Assembly: GCF_016859285.1 (NCBI RefSeq)
Contig: NC_053417.1
Location: forward strand, 19,150,706-19,214,705
Length of the DNA stretch: 64,000 nt
Source of the DNA: Xiphias gladius
Taxonomy: Eukaryota; Chordata; Actinopteri; Istiophoriformes; Xiphiidae
Direction of reading: 5' to 3'
Shown: piece after piece, positions 23,501 to 45,636 of the stretch
Layout of the letters: each line of letters opens with the position of its first letter
Numbering within the stretch: the stretch's first letter is position 1
Notes under the pieces: generated by a model
Database searches by the model: none
Told to the model about the DNA's origin: nothing
Seen by the model: only the letters and a program-made list of their open reading frames with translations
Program-made: the position numbers and the translations under genes

Positions 23501-24796
23501 CACAGAAGCCCTGGAGGGACTTGACTTTGACACTGCCAAGAAGGCCAGTCAGACACACACAAATTGTTGTGATCGAGACCAGTTTTATCAGCCTTTTCAG
23601 TTTTTACTGCTTTTATCTTCACAGGACAATACAAAATTACAAGTAGCATTAACTCCTCCAAATGTGGTGATAGTACCTTGCCTGTACCTTAGCCTTATTC
23701 TTGGGCTTCATGTCAGCTGAAAAGACTCACCATCAATTAATAGTATGTACTTTACCCAGGCAGCCAAATATATACACTAGCGATGTCCATATTGTAACTT
23801 TTGAGGTAGGGTTTTCAAGAAGCTGGTTTCTACAAAAGATAACACAAAACCTGAAATTTTAAGAGGCTATCTTCTAAACTATTTCTTTTACTTTCCCATT
23901 TTCAGGCCTTCATTAGAATCGGAGAACTGCGCTATCTGGACCTCATCAATAGCATTGAGGTAATAGTAACTCTTCAGAAAAAGAAAAAAATTCTTCAATA
24001 TAGTATAATGCCAAGTATTATCTATATCTATTCTGGCCAGAGCGGACATCATCAAAGTTGGACAAGGCTGAGGGGAAACAAGGGCCATCACAGTTATTGT
24101 CATCATGCATTTAATTGCTAGGGCTTTTCTCTGGGCTCTACTTCAAAACTTTAAACAAGGGAGGAACTTATATCCTTACTGACCTACTTCGGTCCGGTCC
24201 ACACATATGTGCAAGCAAACATTTACATGCAGTTGAGCTCATGCACATTCCTTCGAAATATTGCATGCAGAGCAGAGGGAAGTCTTTGAACTTGGCTAGT
24301 GCCAGGAAAATGTTTCTGCTCTGTTCCCTTTTGAAAATGGTGACATACATCATTGAAAGTGTGCTTTCTTTCAGTGACAGGAAATAAATGTTTCCTGCTT
24401 TCTATAGAAATATTGTTTTTTCTCTAATTTTTATTATGACTGACAGTGAAAGAGTTTAGTGTGGGTTAATCAATGAAACTCATTGCACCAAGCAAACCAA
24501 TAGTTTTTAGTCCCTTCCGCGTTGTTTTACTCATTGTGTGGGTGAACACGCATGTATAACTGGTGTGTGTGTGTATACATGCACGAGTGTTTATCTCTGC
24601 ATCTATGCCACTGTTTGTGTTGACTGATTTGCAGGAGAGGAAGAAGCGGGGTGAGAACGACAATGAGCTGTTCCTGGCAGACGTCTTTGCCTACCAGGGG
24701 AAATTCCATGAGGCAGCCAAACTTTACAAACGTACTGTCCATGAATCTAGAGCCCTGAGCATGTACACTGACCTGCGCATGTTTGAGTATGCCAAG
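20558..24796 (+). pseudogene. ift122: IFT122 internal fragment, unprocessed pseudogene
   Basis: Eight exons encode the middle of IFT122, the WD-repeat/TPR subunit of the IFT-A complex that acts in retrograde ciliary transport. Exons are 20558-20688, 21151-21353, 22099-22236, 22509-22673, 22924-23099, 23403-23543, 23906-23959 and 24635-24796. Telltale stretches are [71 protein letters not shown] and [20 protein letters not shown]. They correspond to about a quarter of the roughly 1,200-residue protein. Lesions are an in-frame TGA at 21309-21311 in place of a conserved Cys codon, TAG at 22948-22950 in place of Trp, a 22-base deletion at about 22957, and a GC donor after 23543. No exons for the N-terminal WD40 part or the C-terminal part were found on either side. 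Introns are kept, so it arose by genomic duplication and not by retroposition. The fragment and the gene family are secure; the duplication history is inferred. Confidence 0.9.
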
Positions 24797-26460
<1,664 letters not shown>

Positions 26461-26466
26461 TTTATT
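26461..26466 (-). promoter_or_regulatory. eif2d: Polyadenylation signal for eif2d
   Basis: TTTATT on the plus strand is AATAAA on the minus strand. It lies about 95 bases past the eif2d stop codon, a sensible distance for a short 3' UTR. Confidence 0.55.
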
Positions 26467-26558
26467 ACATGAAAGGTGAACAGTTTGTTGTTGTTATGTT
26501 TACATACAGTAAAGCAGCTTTAAAAGAAAGTAAACAGCTTGTATAGCAGGTAGAAATG

Positions 26559-29500
26559 CTACTTCTTCTTGCCACCTTTCAGAGCTTTGTCTAGTCCTTG
26601 GATGTACTTGCGAGGAATTTGATAGTGATCTAAAATTTAAATAAAAGATTAGACAAACTTAATTTCTTGGTACAAATAAAGCAATTGAGAGAAACAATTG
26701 AGAGAAATTGTGAGATATTTTAAGTATTATTAAGTTTCAAACCTAAAAGTAAATTGCCAGCTTGGTGAATCTGGTTGCCTTGGATCTGGACCAGGACTTT
26801 ATCCTTGGCCCCAGGGATGGGATGTAAGACGGAGCTGGCCTGGACTCTGTACTGCAAAGCAGTGGCCACAACAGCAGGATCCAAACCGTACACTTCCAGG
26901 TTTTTTATTAGAGTCACCTACAGAATACCACATGGAAACTGTTATACCAATAAATCAGCCAGGCTGATAGAAAAACTGATAATTTTTGGGAACCCTTAAC
27001 TGTTAATCTCATGGCATCGTTAGGTCAAAATTTAAATTTTGCAATTTAAACATGCTAAACTAAGATGGCAAAAATAGTCAACATTATATCTGCTGAACAA
27101 ACAGCATGTTAGCATTGTCACCGTGAGTATGTTAGCATGCTACAGTTATCATTTAGCTCAAAGCACAGCTGTTTCTAAATACAGCCTCAGAGTATTTAGC
27201 ATGGAAGTTGACTGTAAACTAGTGAATATAAAAAGACTTTTGAAAAAATCTACAATGGTCTATAGCTGGGAAAATGAAAGAGATTGTAGCTTAAGTTGTC
27301 ACCTTTTTATTGGAGCCTCGAGAAGCCACAGAGATCTCTATGGGCTCAATGTGGCCCTTCTTTATTATGGGTGTTTGTCCAGGGAACATAACTTGATAGC
27401 ATTCTTGCATTCTTCCCAACGTCCTGTGAAAATGAGGTTTAATTGGTTAATCAGCACCAAATGTTGGATGATAGAGAGATGGACACTGGCAGAGGATAGG
27501 AGATACTGTTGAATTGTGTCTACTAATTTATCTACTGTACATGTCCGTCTAACATAGCAATGTATAGCATGTGATTATCAAAAACACATGTAAACTAAAA
27601 TTGTACTTATACTTCTTTCATTCACATTCAGTGAGATAATGTGAAGGTCTGCACTTGAAATGTTATTGCTACCTTCAAAGGAGATGATAACCAAGCCATG
27701 CAATCTTCATTTACCCAAAGTAATAAGGACTGCCCTGAAAAAGTCTTTGCTACATCACAAATATATATATGTCTAGCGTTTCTGAAAAGACACGAACACT
27801 GGACCTTTCTTCACCTTGCTCTGTTGTCTTCGCTATCAACAATCTCTCCTGGCCAAGCAAATCACAGCAAATCTTGTGGTCTCCATGTGGTATCTTCGTA
27901 GCCCACAATGTGTATTCACATGTTTTGAGGAGGTGCATGTCAGCCTCAGCAGCACCTCCAGTGGAGCTACAGACCTTCTGCAACACCCTGATGCAGACGT
28001 ATAAATCTGGCTTAAAAATAGACACTCCCACTTCACTCATCAAAGTCATCAGAAATCCTTCAAATAGATGACGACACTGTTAATTCTTAAAAACTCCCGG
28101 GATTGGAAAAAGAAATGCAAGGGAGGTCTTTGCTTTTTTCCGGCCAGGGCCACAGATTATATCACTGCTGCTCAGACTTAAAAGCAGCAGTGATACTGTT
28201 GTTTACATATCAGATCTGGATTAAAGGTGGCATTAGGGTGATTATTTTATCCCATGCTCCTCCCACAGTGATGATGCTGACTGCCTCCATCTGCCGGAAT
28301 TAGTAAATACAGTATGTTCGCTGCTGACTCAGGCTGGTATAATGGATGATGGTATTCAAGAACTGAATGGAATGGGTAATGACAGCATTTTTGTTCAATA
28401 TTGTACATGGTCCCTTAAAGAACAAAATGAGATATAAAATAATAAAATAAGTCTTAACCTGCTGAAGAGGTCATCCCACTTGAGAGACTCTACCTCCTGG
28501 TACTCTGATTTCTCCAGCAAGCAGTCACATAGAGTCGGGTTTATGGTCACGTAACTGTCAGAGGTGAGAAAAGCTTATTAAGGTACTTGTAATGGGGGGG
28601 GGGTCACATCATACAGTTGATGGCTCTCAACATGTCAACAGGAAACGTGCTGTCCAGGACCATGACAGATTTTATTTAATTTCTCACGTCAGTCATTACC
28701 AATTTGTTTCACATCAGATGATGCACAAATTTTCATGAGAAACATGAGATGTCTCCTCAGTTTCTGAGTCACATTTAAGCATTTTAGCCAGTTATAAAAA
28801 CATCATATGTCCTGAGGTCAGCTCTATATTTGTTCAGTGGCCACTAAGCCTGTCCTTTAACTACTGCATCCAGTTATGAATAAACTGGCAGGGTGGTTAT
28901 ATTTAAACCATCACTGAGCTCAGTGTCTTCAGTGTTGTGTTGATTATTCCAAGAATGGAGATTCCTCTTCCTCTTGTGTCAGCTGACAGACACAGAGTTT
29001 GATTGTCAGATGCAAATTCATTAAATCATTCTTAGAACATCCTCATAGACAAACACAAAATACAGCAAAACCATGAGCTCTACCAAACTCTGTTGGTGGA
29101 GGTAACACTGACATTATGTGCTGATATCTGTTGTTTTCAGATGCACTCTATGTCGTCAACACACCGATTTCCCTTAAGAGAATTTAAGCACCTACTTACT
29201 TTTTATTATTTTCAACCACCAGTTCATTCTTCTTCACATACTCCATGACAATACTTCTCACTTCAGCAGGCTGCAGGATTGTTCCTTTCCTGCAGGGAAC
29301 CAAAGCACAAATGTATCAAGGTATCTTCAGTTTGAGTTTCCATATATTTTTGTAATGCTACTGAATTCAATTCAATTCAATTCAATTCAATTCAATTTTA
29401 TTTATATAGTGCCAAATCATAGGTTTATCTCAGGGCAATTTTAATATAGAGTAGGTCGACAGTGTCGCAACATCATGCTCATGCTCATATACACGCCTTA

Positions 29501-32500
29501 AACTCATATTTAAAACGGTCAGAGAAACTTTCCAACTTCAGCAGATGAATGTGCAAACAAACTGTGCACAGAGAAGGTCAAACATCCAAGAGAAGTGGTG
29601 TTGTGCATGCTGGCTCACTGTCACACTGTCATTTCTTAGTGGGATTCTTGAATAAAACTGAACTACTGTTAAGGTTATTAGTAACATCTGCGCTTTTCCT
29701 ACCGCGACATGTCAGAATGACTGTACACTACTTTCTATCAGCTCTCCCCCAAATGCAGAGCGTCATATTTTATAGATGCGGAAAATAACAGTCTCATGAC
29801 ACTGTGGTTGTCAGTAATGACACAAAATGATTCTGCAGCATGAAAAATTTCAATTTAGTGCCTAGAGAGAAAACTATTGAGTGACTATTATAGAGTATAT
29901 GGAGTAGTAAATGAGTGAGCAAAGGACTGATTTGGAAAAAGTTTTTACGATAAAGAATTGTGTGGGAATATTGTCTTATTCCCTCGCAGGAAGCTCAGAG
30001 GTCGAGGTCAGCTACAGCGCAGCCCTCCCGGAGCTGGTAGGGATTTTCAGTCTCATTCAAGTGAACTTGAAACTTGTGGATGTTTGCTTACACGCAGGAT
30101 TACACTCTCCCTTCTATGTCCCCCCACTGTCAGAAGGGGAAGCAGAAGCATGCACTCACACACACCCCACCTCTTGTTTGCATCCAGAAAGAGAGGCTCC
30201 AGCCGAGCAGACACCGAGTACAGATATGTGATCTCAGGAGGATGGTACGGAGTTTCTCCTTCCTGAACAGGAGCTGCTTCACCATCCGTTTCCTTAGGAA
30301 CGTTGAACAAACGCAGTCTATAAAGTGTTAGAGTAATGCAACAGAAAAAAAAGAGGGCCTTGTCAGTGTGGATGTGGACAGGTTGTGAGTTTGAATCTCA
30401 ACCAAGAACTACCTTAAGGTTAGGCAGGGCTTGACTCACTCTGGATTTTTCCAGTCGACCTCCACAATGCTCTCCACACCCTTGGCCAGTTCTTTCACTC
30501 GCACAAGGTTGTGCTGCTGCTGCATGGCCTGAAGAAACTTGGACAGCTGTTTGGGGAAAAACAGTGAATAGATGCCTAGTGGAGGAGTTATAAATTAGTC
30601 TATTTATATGTGTAAATGTCACATTCTGGTCATCTGCTATACCTTTTTATAGCTGGATTTCTTGATATCAAGTTGCTTTCCACTTGGGCTGAAAAAATAC
30701 AACGTAATTTTCAGTACTAAATTTAATTCCTCCCCAGCACTTCTTAAAAGATGAACTGTACTTTACCAGCAGGAGAACATGTGGTTGCGGAGAAATGTAC
30801 TGGTCAGTAGAGGGAGCTCTGATTTCTTCACCTTGCTCTTAAGGGCATGCAGAAAACACTGCACGAGTAGGGCATCCATTACCTCTGTGAAATCAGGGTA
30901 CGGTATCTGCGTCAAAAACTTCTCTCTCTCAACAGGCTCATGTTTTGCCACATGCGAAAATATTATTCTTCACTTGAATTAACAAAACAGAACCATGGTC
31001 ACATTGCCCCATAAACCATTTAGTAGTGAATATGTGAAAAATTGATTTCAAGCTGAGATAACAGGACTTATGAAGCTGTGGATAAATCTTATTAAAAGAA
31101 CATTTTGCATAACTGTGGTGGTAAGTTCTTCAAAGTGAGATGTACAATCTGAAATAATTCCCTTTTAAATTAAATTTTAACAAACGTGATGGGAGATGTG
31201 ACTAAATCTGGTACCTTGTGGCGTTTTCTGCTCGTCCTGGTTTTTATCGTCTTCCTCATTGCCCTTTTCACCCTTCTCTTCCTCCTGCTCAGCTAGACTC
31301 AGCTCCTCAATACGAGAAAAGACTGGATCTGTGACCGTTTCCCCAGGAATCTGCTCCTCCTCCACACACTTCTCAACCTCCTCCTTCTCTTCGTCCTCCT
31401 CATTATCCTCATATTCTTCTCCATTCATCCCATGTCCTTCGCTATCTGCATCCGATAAAGTAGGAGGACCTGACTTATCCCCAAAAGCCCTAAAAAAAAA
31501 AAAGGATATAAAAAACCACATGTGCAACGTTTACTCGACTCGACTTAGAGAATGATTGAACATTAAAAAAAAAGAAAAGAAATGGGTGAGTGATTGTGAT
31601 AAATGTGATGTGAATCTTCTGAGCTGGTTAACCCGTGATGGAAGACCCAGATGTTTTAAGCAGAAGCGTTTCTTGAAGCTTGGCCGAGGAGAATAGAGAT
31701 GAGCAATACAAGTTAATGCCACCCAATTCTGAAGGTCATCTTCTTTGCAGAGCATATTTAAACCCATGCAAAACTCATACAAAACTTGCTACATGTCAAA
31801 ATAAGGATATTCTTCATGGGACCACAGCAGCTATTCATGCATGTGTGAAGGTTCTATTAGGTACAAAATCCTAAACATTCAACCACATTAACCTAGCTCA
31901 CATTGTATATTTCATGCCGTACTTTCCCAGGGGCCCTTCAGAAGCTGAAGGACCCCTCTGTTATGACTGTTCACTCCCATGACCGGAGTCTCGGTCCTTC
32001 GTATCTTTACAACCTTGGTTGTTATTACAATGGCCATTGGGGACTGGGTCAGCTTTGCTCTATCAACTTCACAGCAGTCCCTGAGATGGACACAGGAGTG
32101 GTGCGCTTAGGGCCTACTTATACTTTCCACCTGAAGAAGGAAAAATATGCTTATGAGTGAGGCTAAACTGTCCGGGGGCAACTGTCCTAAGGGTAGCTCA
32201 CCTGGAAGGTTACACAAGCCATATTACTGTCTCATCTTGATTTACTGGCAAGAATAGATAAAATGCATAATCATCACCAATGGCTGAGGGCTGAAGACAG
32301 GTAATAGCAATGGCGATGTAACTGCATTGTTTGCTGTATCTATTGCAAGTGCAAACTTGTTGATTAATTTGGATCCCTGGAAGGCCACAACTTATGGGGA
32401 TCTCAATAATCAATAGACAACAGCAATATCACTCTCACATCTCTCTGGTAAATATACAGCTACAGCCCCTAGATGGTTAGCTTAGCTTAGCCCAAAGACT

Positions 32501-34421
32501 GGAAACAGGGGGAAAAAAAGCTAGCCTGGCTCTGTCCAGTTACAGTCTTAAAGGTAAGCTAATCGGCTGCTGGCAGTAGCTTCATATTTGATGAACAGTT
32601 ATGAGAGTGGTATCGATCTTTTCATCAAACTTTCGTCAAGCTAAGACGACACATATTTCCCAAAATGTCATACTCTGCTGGAAATGGTCATTCACACAAT
32701 GTAAGGGGATGGAAGCTACTCACCAGAGATTATCCATGTATGTGTGGAGAACACACACTCCTCTTCCTTTCATGCCTGAACTGCGCATATCTGCACTGGA
32801 CACTGCAGCTGTGCCGACTGCAACAGGGGCTCTACAATCAACCAGGAGAACAGTGTCACAATTTAATCTGTGAGGAACGTGTTAGAAATCTTTCCAAGTC
32901 TTTTAGAATAACTTACCTATTGTTCACTAATGTAACAGCACAGCAGTCGCCCTGTGTCACATCGGGAAGACCACTTGTAGGCACCACTACGCCTGGCAGC
33001 ATGAGATCTTTGGGGAAACACAGTTTTTTTTACTTAACGTCAATTTAAATGTTCAGTATTAAACATCAGACCAGGTCTTGATCATAGAAAAAGGAACATA
33101 CCTGCTCCGCCGATCAACTTCTGAAGCACAGGAGGCCATGTCCTGAATGTTGGCAGGAGAGCAGGGTAGCGCCACAGCACATACACTGAAAAATATAACA
33201 ATGCAAAGTCAAAATAAGTCACTTAAAGGAGCTTTCAGCATCACAGCAACTCAGTCATCTCAGTGTTACTTAATAGCCAGCTTACTACCTGTAGGATGAA
33301 GTCGTTTCTCTAGTTCAAAGAACAGTGGATTTTTGTGAAGAACATAAAGTGTCACAGCATCGCCTTTATGTGCATAAATCTTCACTACATTTAATTCCTC
33401 TTTGTTGGGGACCAGCTCCGACAGCTCTTCAGCAGAGAGTGAAGGAAAGGCTGCAGATACGTCAGCTTTGAGCTTTCTCCTAAAGACAGTAACAAAAACA
33501 AGTCTCATTCAGTGGGTAATGTCACACTTTCAATACCTACTGCTACAGATAAGGTACATATTTTGCATATTTTAGAGATGCAATATTTAATACAAGGCCT
33601 GCTTGCCAAAGAAATATAAATGTCCTCTGAAATTTTGGTGTTATTTGTGCCCTCTTTCTATGAATGCTGAGTGATTGGTGAATAATCTGTCCCAGTGAAC
33701 AGGAATTTGCAGGCATTTACCTACTAAATCAGTGCGACTCTAGCCACCAGGGCTGAGCGATATCATAACCAGAAGTTGCTATTCATCCTGGAGCTGAAAC
33801 GATTAATCAATTAGTTCGTCAAAAGGAAAATAACTGGCAACTATTATGATAATGAAATAATAGTTTAATTACTTTTTCAAGCAGTAATGCAAAATATTTG
33901 ATTGTTACAGATTCTCAAATTTGAGATGAATTTGATTTGTTGGCTTTGCACTGTTAATTTCGAAAGAAAAGTCTTGTATTTAATTACAGCATGAACAAAA
34001 ATTCTAAAATAACATTACAATGATAAACAATATTTAGCTGGATACTGACACACTGTCAGCTAATCATGTGCTGATTTTTTCCATCTCAGTCCAGATGCTG
34101 GGATTTACAGGAAATTCAAGATAGCTAAATACAACTAACTAGCAAATACACACAGCTTGGGTGTGAATCTATTACACACGGAGCGTCGTGGACAAACATG
34201 AAGTTTAACACAAGCAGTACGCTGGGAATGTCAGTTGAGGTCTTCGGCGGCCTTTAGATGGTGAGAGTATTTTGCAATAATTGACTACATTGAAAAAAAC
34301 ACAGAATAAATGGCTCCGAGTAAAAGTAACTATTTTGGTTTGAGCTGGCTGCAGCACTGACTCACCTGTCTGATCCTTTTATCACCGTGTTAGATTTGAC
34401 ACGGAACGGTTTGGCAAACAT
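26559..34421 (-). CDS. eif2d: Eukaryotic translation initiation factor 2D (ligatin)
   Basis: eIF2D binds the 40S subunit, can deliver initiator tRNA independently of GTP, and helps recycle post-termination complexes in the cytosol. Coding exons, 5' to 3', are 34366-34421, 33289-33479, 33102-33187, 32917-33007, 32724-32831, 31215-31489, 30767-30884, 30643-30688, 30440-30546, 30171-30317, 29200-29289, 28459-28554, 27303-27423, 26743-26917 and 26559-26629. The start reads MFAKPFRVKSNT and the end ALKGGKKK. Domains in order are the N-terminal DUF1947/PUA region (about 1-170), a very acidic linker (about 177-268, exon 6), winged-helix and SWIB/MDM2-like segments (about 270-470), and a C-terminal SUI1 domain with GAKDKVLVQIQGNQIHQAG. 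Exon phases close everywhere except exon 3. There the sequence has two bases too many in a TG run, and a TGA follows in the shifted frame at 33114-33116. Without them the product is about 591 residues, near the human length as I recall it. The ATG has A at -3. Confidence 0.93.
27040..27215 (+). repeat. Dispersed teleost-type repeat, 3' part, in eif2d intron 13
   Basis: It contains ATGCTAAACTAAGATGGCAA, GCATGTTAGCATTGTCACCG and TTTAGCTCAAAGCACAGCTG, in an order I recall from a common fish repeat. Its 5' half is represented at 9627-9995. It is intronic and non-coding. Confidence 0.55.
29362..29470 (+). repeat. (ATTCA)n tract with dispersed-repeat tail, in eif2d intron 10
   Basis: Several ATTCA units are followed by TTTTATTTATATAGTGCCAA. 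This combination recurs widely in fish genomes at the edge of a dispersed repeat. It lies between eif2d exons 10 and 11. Confidence 0.7.
31676..32083 (+). repeat. Dispersed about 400-bp repeat, copy 2, in eif2d intron 5
   Basis: It matches 14793-15195 in the same orientation over its whole length, by eye at roughly 85 percent identity. It lies antisense to eif2d within intron 5. Confidence 0.8.
32440..32700 (-). repeat. MITE-like repeat family B, copy 4, in eif2d intron 5
   Basis: It contains TTAGCTTAGCTTAGCCCAAA, ACTGGAAACAGGG and AAGCTAGCCTGGCTCTGTCC, and ends near ATTTCCCAAAATGTCATACT, the inverted family terminus. Its right edge lies within about 30 bases of the exon 5 donor of eif2d. 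Confidence 0.65.
33790..33960 (-). repeat. MITE-like repeat family A, copy in eif2d intron 1
   Basis: It starts GAGCTGAAACGATTAATCAA and continues with TTAGTTCGTCAAAAGGAAAA and a diverged inner part. Orientation is opposite to the copy at 3943. Confidence 0.6.
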
Positions 34422-34780
34422 CTTCTAAGAAAACGAACAACTACTGCAACAAGCTCAACATGTCCGCTTCTGAAATAATGTAACCGTTTTCAGTACACCA
34501 GCAAAGATAACCTAAAACAACGCCTATGAACCGGAGACACTGACTAGCATGTTTCTTATTTTGGATTTACACTGATCAACTGTTCCTCTCTGGGTATGAT
34601 GGTCCGACGCATATTTATTTCCGATGTGAAACTGTAACTCGACAATTGGACATAACGTTAGTTCCGCGAGACGAATGAAACACATAGATTATTATGACGA
34701 CAAAAATGAGTTTATCTATTTATTTATACTTCTGTTTTAAACTTGTCAGTAATATATCGCCCCCAACCCAACACAAGTAC

Positions 34781-34955
34781 AGCTGAAACGATTTGTTCAT
34801 TAATCGATTACTTGAGTGACGGAAAAATAATTGGCAACTCTCTTGATTATTAGTTTAAGTTATGGAAAAATGCCAAATATTTCTTGGTTCCAGCTTGCAA
34901 AAAGTGAGGATTTGCTACTTTTCCCTTTAATTATTTGAAAAATAGTAACTTGTTT

Positions 34956-35008
<53 letters not shown>

Positions 35009-35475
35009 TTGAGGTTTGGACTGTTGGTTGGACAAAGTAAGCATTGTGAAGGTGTCACTTTGAACTTTAGGTAATTGTGACAGTCATTTATCACTACTGT
35101 CTGAAATTTTACAAAACAAACAATCTATTGATTAATCGTGAAAATAATCAGCAGATGCATAATGAACATAATCATTAGTTGCAGTGTTATGCAAAACAGT
35201 TTTAAAAAAAAAAAGTGGCTCCACCTCAATCAACTACATCAGCAAAATCCTGCTTTTCCATTAATGCACGAGTAATGATAATCAAATGATATATGATGGT
35301 GTTACACTCACAGGGAGTGCATTTTCTGCATTGAGTGGTTTTGCTTGTAATACTTTAAGGACAGTGAGGACGTTCCAGTTCAGGATTTTACTTGTAATGG
35401 AGATTTTTTTACAGTGTGACACTAATACTTTTACTTGAGTCCAGGATCTGAGTGCTGCCCTCCATCACTGATCAG
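34781..35475 (-). repeat. Family A copy adjoining family C, with (AAT)n
   Basis: About 34781-35187 is a family A copy in inverse orientation. It starts AGCTGAAACGATTTGTTCAT, contains TTGGTTCCAGCTTGCAAAAA, and ends ATCATTAGTTGCAG. A pure (AAT)n tract at about 34957-35008 lies inside it. About 35205-35475 is family C (CTCACAGGGAGTGCATTTTC, CTTTTACTTGAGTCCAGGAT). It lies in the region between the divergent eif2d and mapkapk2 starts. Confidence 0.6.
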
Positions 35476-35734
35476 GATTTGCCCAGTGCAGTTGTAAAAA
35501 CTGCTTCGAGCACAGTCAGATGACTAACGTTTGGAGTGCCCCCTTGTTGAACAGTGTCCAGCAGAGAGTCAACCGCTCAGCAGTTAATCAAAAATACTGC
35601 TGCAGCCGTGACAACCCATCGCCAGAGCTACAAAGAAAACGTCCTTGCTCTTTGCTAAGGAGTCACAGCGAGACGTTGAGCCGCCACGGAGGGATCCTGT
35701 GAGTAAAGAGAGACCGAGGGAGGGAGGAAGTGTG

Positions 35735-36375
35735 TTTTGTATGTACTGAAGTAGGCTACCTTTGAATAGGTGATGCGTCCACTTACCTTTGTACATACCG
35801 AAGTCGGCTATCTTTGAGTGGTGGTGCGTTCACTTACAAATACCCTTTGTACACCAAAATAAGCCGGTATATGCAGTTTTTTAAACGCTGGTAAACCCGC
35901 TAAAAAAAAAAACAGAAAAAGAAAAAAAAGGGCGATTGGCTAGTTTCCCATTGCCTTTTTTTTTCTGGTGTATCAGTTCAACCTCACAAACGCGCTGGAA
36001 AACAGGTTTATTAAAGAGTATAACGTAGCACGGGGGGCAGTGACTGTGACACATCAGACACTTTTGTTACATCTTTTACTTCAGTCTCTTCAAAACTCAA
36101 AGCATGCGGTGTTGCACACGAGTAACAAAAACAATAAACAGGCTATTTACGGACCAATCTCCAGAACCATATGATGCGGTGATGCTTTCACTCACTTCTG
36201 GTTGTACTGAAGAAGGCCACGTTTGAGTGGTGATGCGTGAACTAATCTACACACACATACCTGAGTGCATCTGAGAAGTGATGATTTCACTTTGCCTTCG
36301 TACTTAGCGAAGTGCCCTCAAATAGTGGCGTGTTCACTCGCAGACGTAGACACACTGGGGTGCATTTGAATGGTG
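35735..36375. repeat. Degenerate minisatellite upstream of mapkapk2
   Basis: Units of about 50-60 bases share the pattern GTACTGAAGTAGGCTACCTT, then TTGAATAGGTGATGCGTCCA, then CTTAC. Two units adjoin at about 35738-35850. Further diverged units occur at about 36204-36245, 36300-36345 and 36355-36380. About 350 bases of unrelated sequence lie between the two groups. Confidence 0.55.
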
Positions 36376-36603
36376 ATGTGACCTGTTATCGTCAGTAAAG
36401 AGGTGAACAAACTGCATAGTCAGTGACCACGAAAGTCTGAACCGAACGAGCAAAGTGAATCACGTCAACACGATTTCCACCTCTTTTCTGCGTGACTCGG
36501 GTATCTGGTTTTTCACAAAAACCTGCGGGCCTGGTAGTCCCAAAAGGCCTGACTTGGGGTTTGGGGTGGCAGCCGGGTGGCAGAGTGAGTGACACCCCCC
36601 CAC

Positions 36604-36609
<6 letters not shown>

Positions 36610-36648
<39 letters not shown>
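36610..36648. repeat. (CA)n microsatellite
   Basis: A short pure CA tract about 430 bases before the mapkapk2 start codon. Confidence 0.95.
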
Positions 36649-36649
<1 letters not shown>

Positions 36650-37076
36650 ACCGGCACGCCCCTGCCCGGCCGTCGGACAGAGATGCTGCTTTAACGTCCA
36701 CCATTTCAGCCCGGAAGTTTGGCCTTTTTTTTTTTTTTTTTTTTAAATCGATCAAATGACAATCATATTTATGTAATGTTATTTATGGAGTTAAATTAGC
36801 GGAGCCAGCCGCTAAACTGCCTCGCCGTGTGACGGGGAACCGCAGTTGGAAGCGGACTTTCTGGACAGCCACCCGGCCGGTACAGCTGCCCGTCGCAGGA
36901 CTTGAGTCAGAGCTGCGTCGCTGCCCTGCTAGCGGTGGGCTAATGTCACACAAGGACAACAAGAGCCATCTGTTGGGTGCAACGCCCAGCCAAGACAGTG
37001 ACTTGCAGTGAGGCGAGACAAGGATCGCACCTGTTGGACACCCCTTTGTCTCACTCATGTGTGGCCGTCAGTTAAC

Positions 37077-45243
<8,167 letters not shown>

Positions 45244-45636
45244 CGAAATAAAGACTTTTTAATATGTATTTCGTTTCACACAGACACAAACACACACATG
45301 CAAAATATTTTTTAGGAACAAAAGCTTTTAAGAAGAGTTTTGGGGAAACTGGAAATTATCAATGCTTTTGTAATACAGTATGTTTTAGCTGTTTTTATTT
45401 TCTTCTGTAAAACTCATGATTTTATTCTCAAAATTTGAAAACATGAAATCCTTCTAGGCATTTTGGTAAATGTGCTTAAAGGACGCTTTCTATGCAAGTA
45501 TTCTGTATGTGCACTAAGGCTAATTCTTACATCCTACCAATCGCATACAACATTAAAAGCAGTTACCAGTTTTAATGTTGTGGCTGATCAGTGTATATGT
45601 GCACCGTATTTTGATCATTTTAAATATTTTGATATA

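Noticed and set aside
31177-31527. A separate small acidic protein
   Set aside because: It is exon 6 of eif2d. It has an acceptor and donor in phase with its neighbours and encodes the acidic linker.
35735-36375. CRISPR-like array
   Set aside because: The units are diverged, unequally spaced and adjoining without unique spacers, and the DNA is vertebrate. It is a degenerate minisatellite.
37008-37076. An N-terminal extension of mapkapk2
   Set aside because: The upstream in-frame codon at 37008 is GTG and not ATG. The ATG at 37077 has a good context and begins a sequence like known MK2 proteins.
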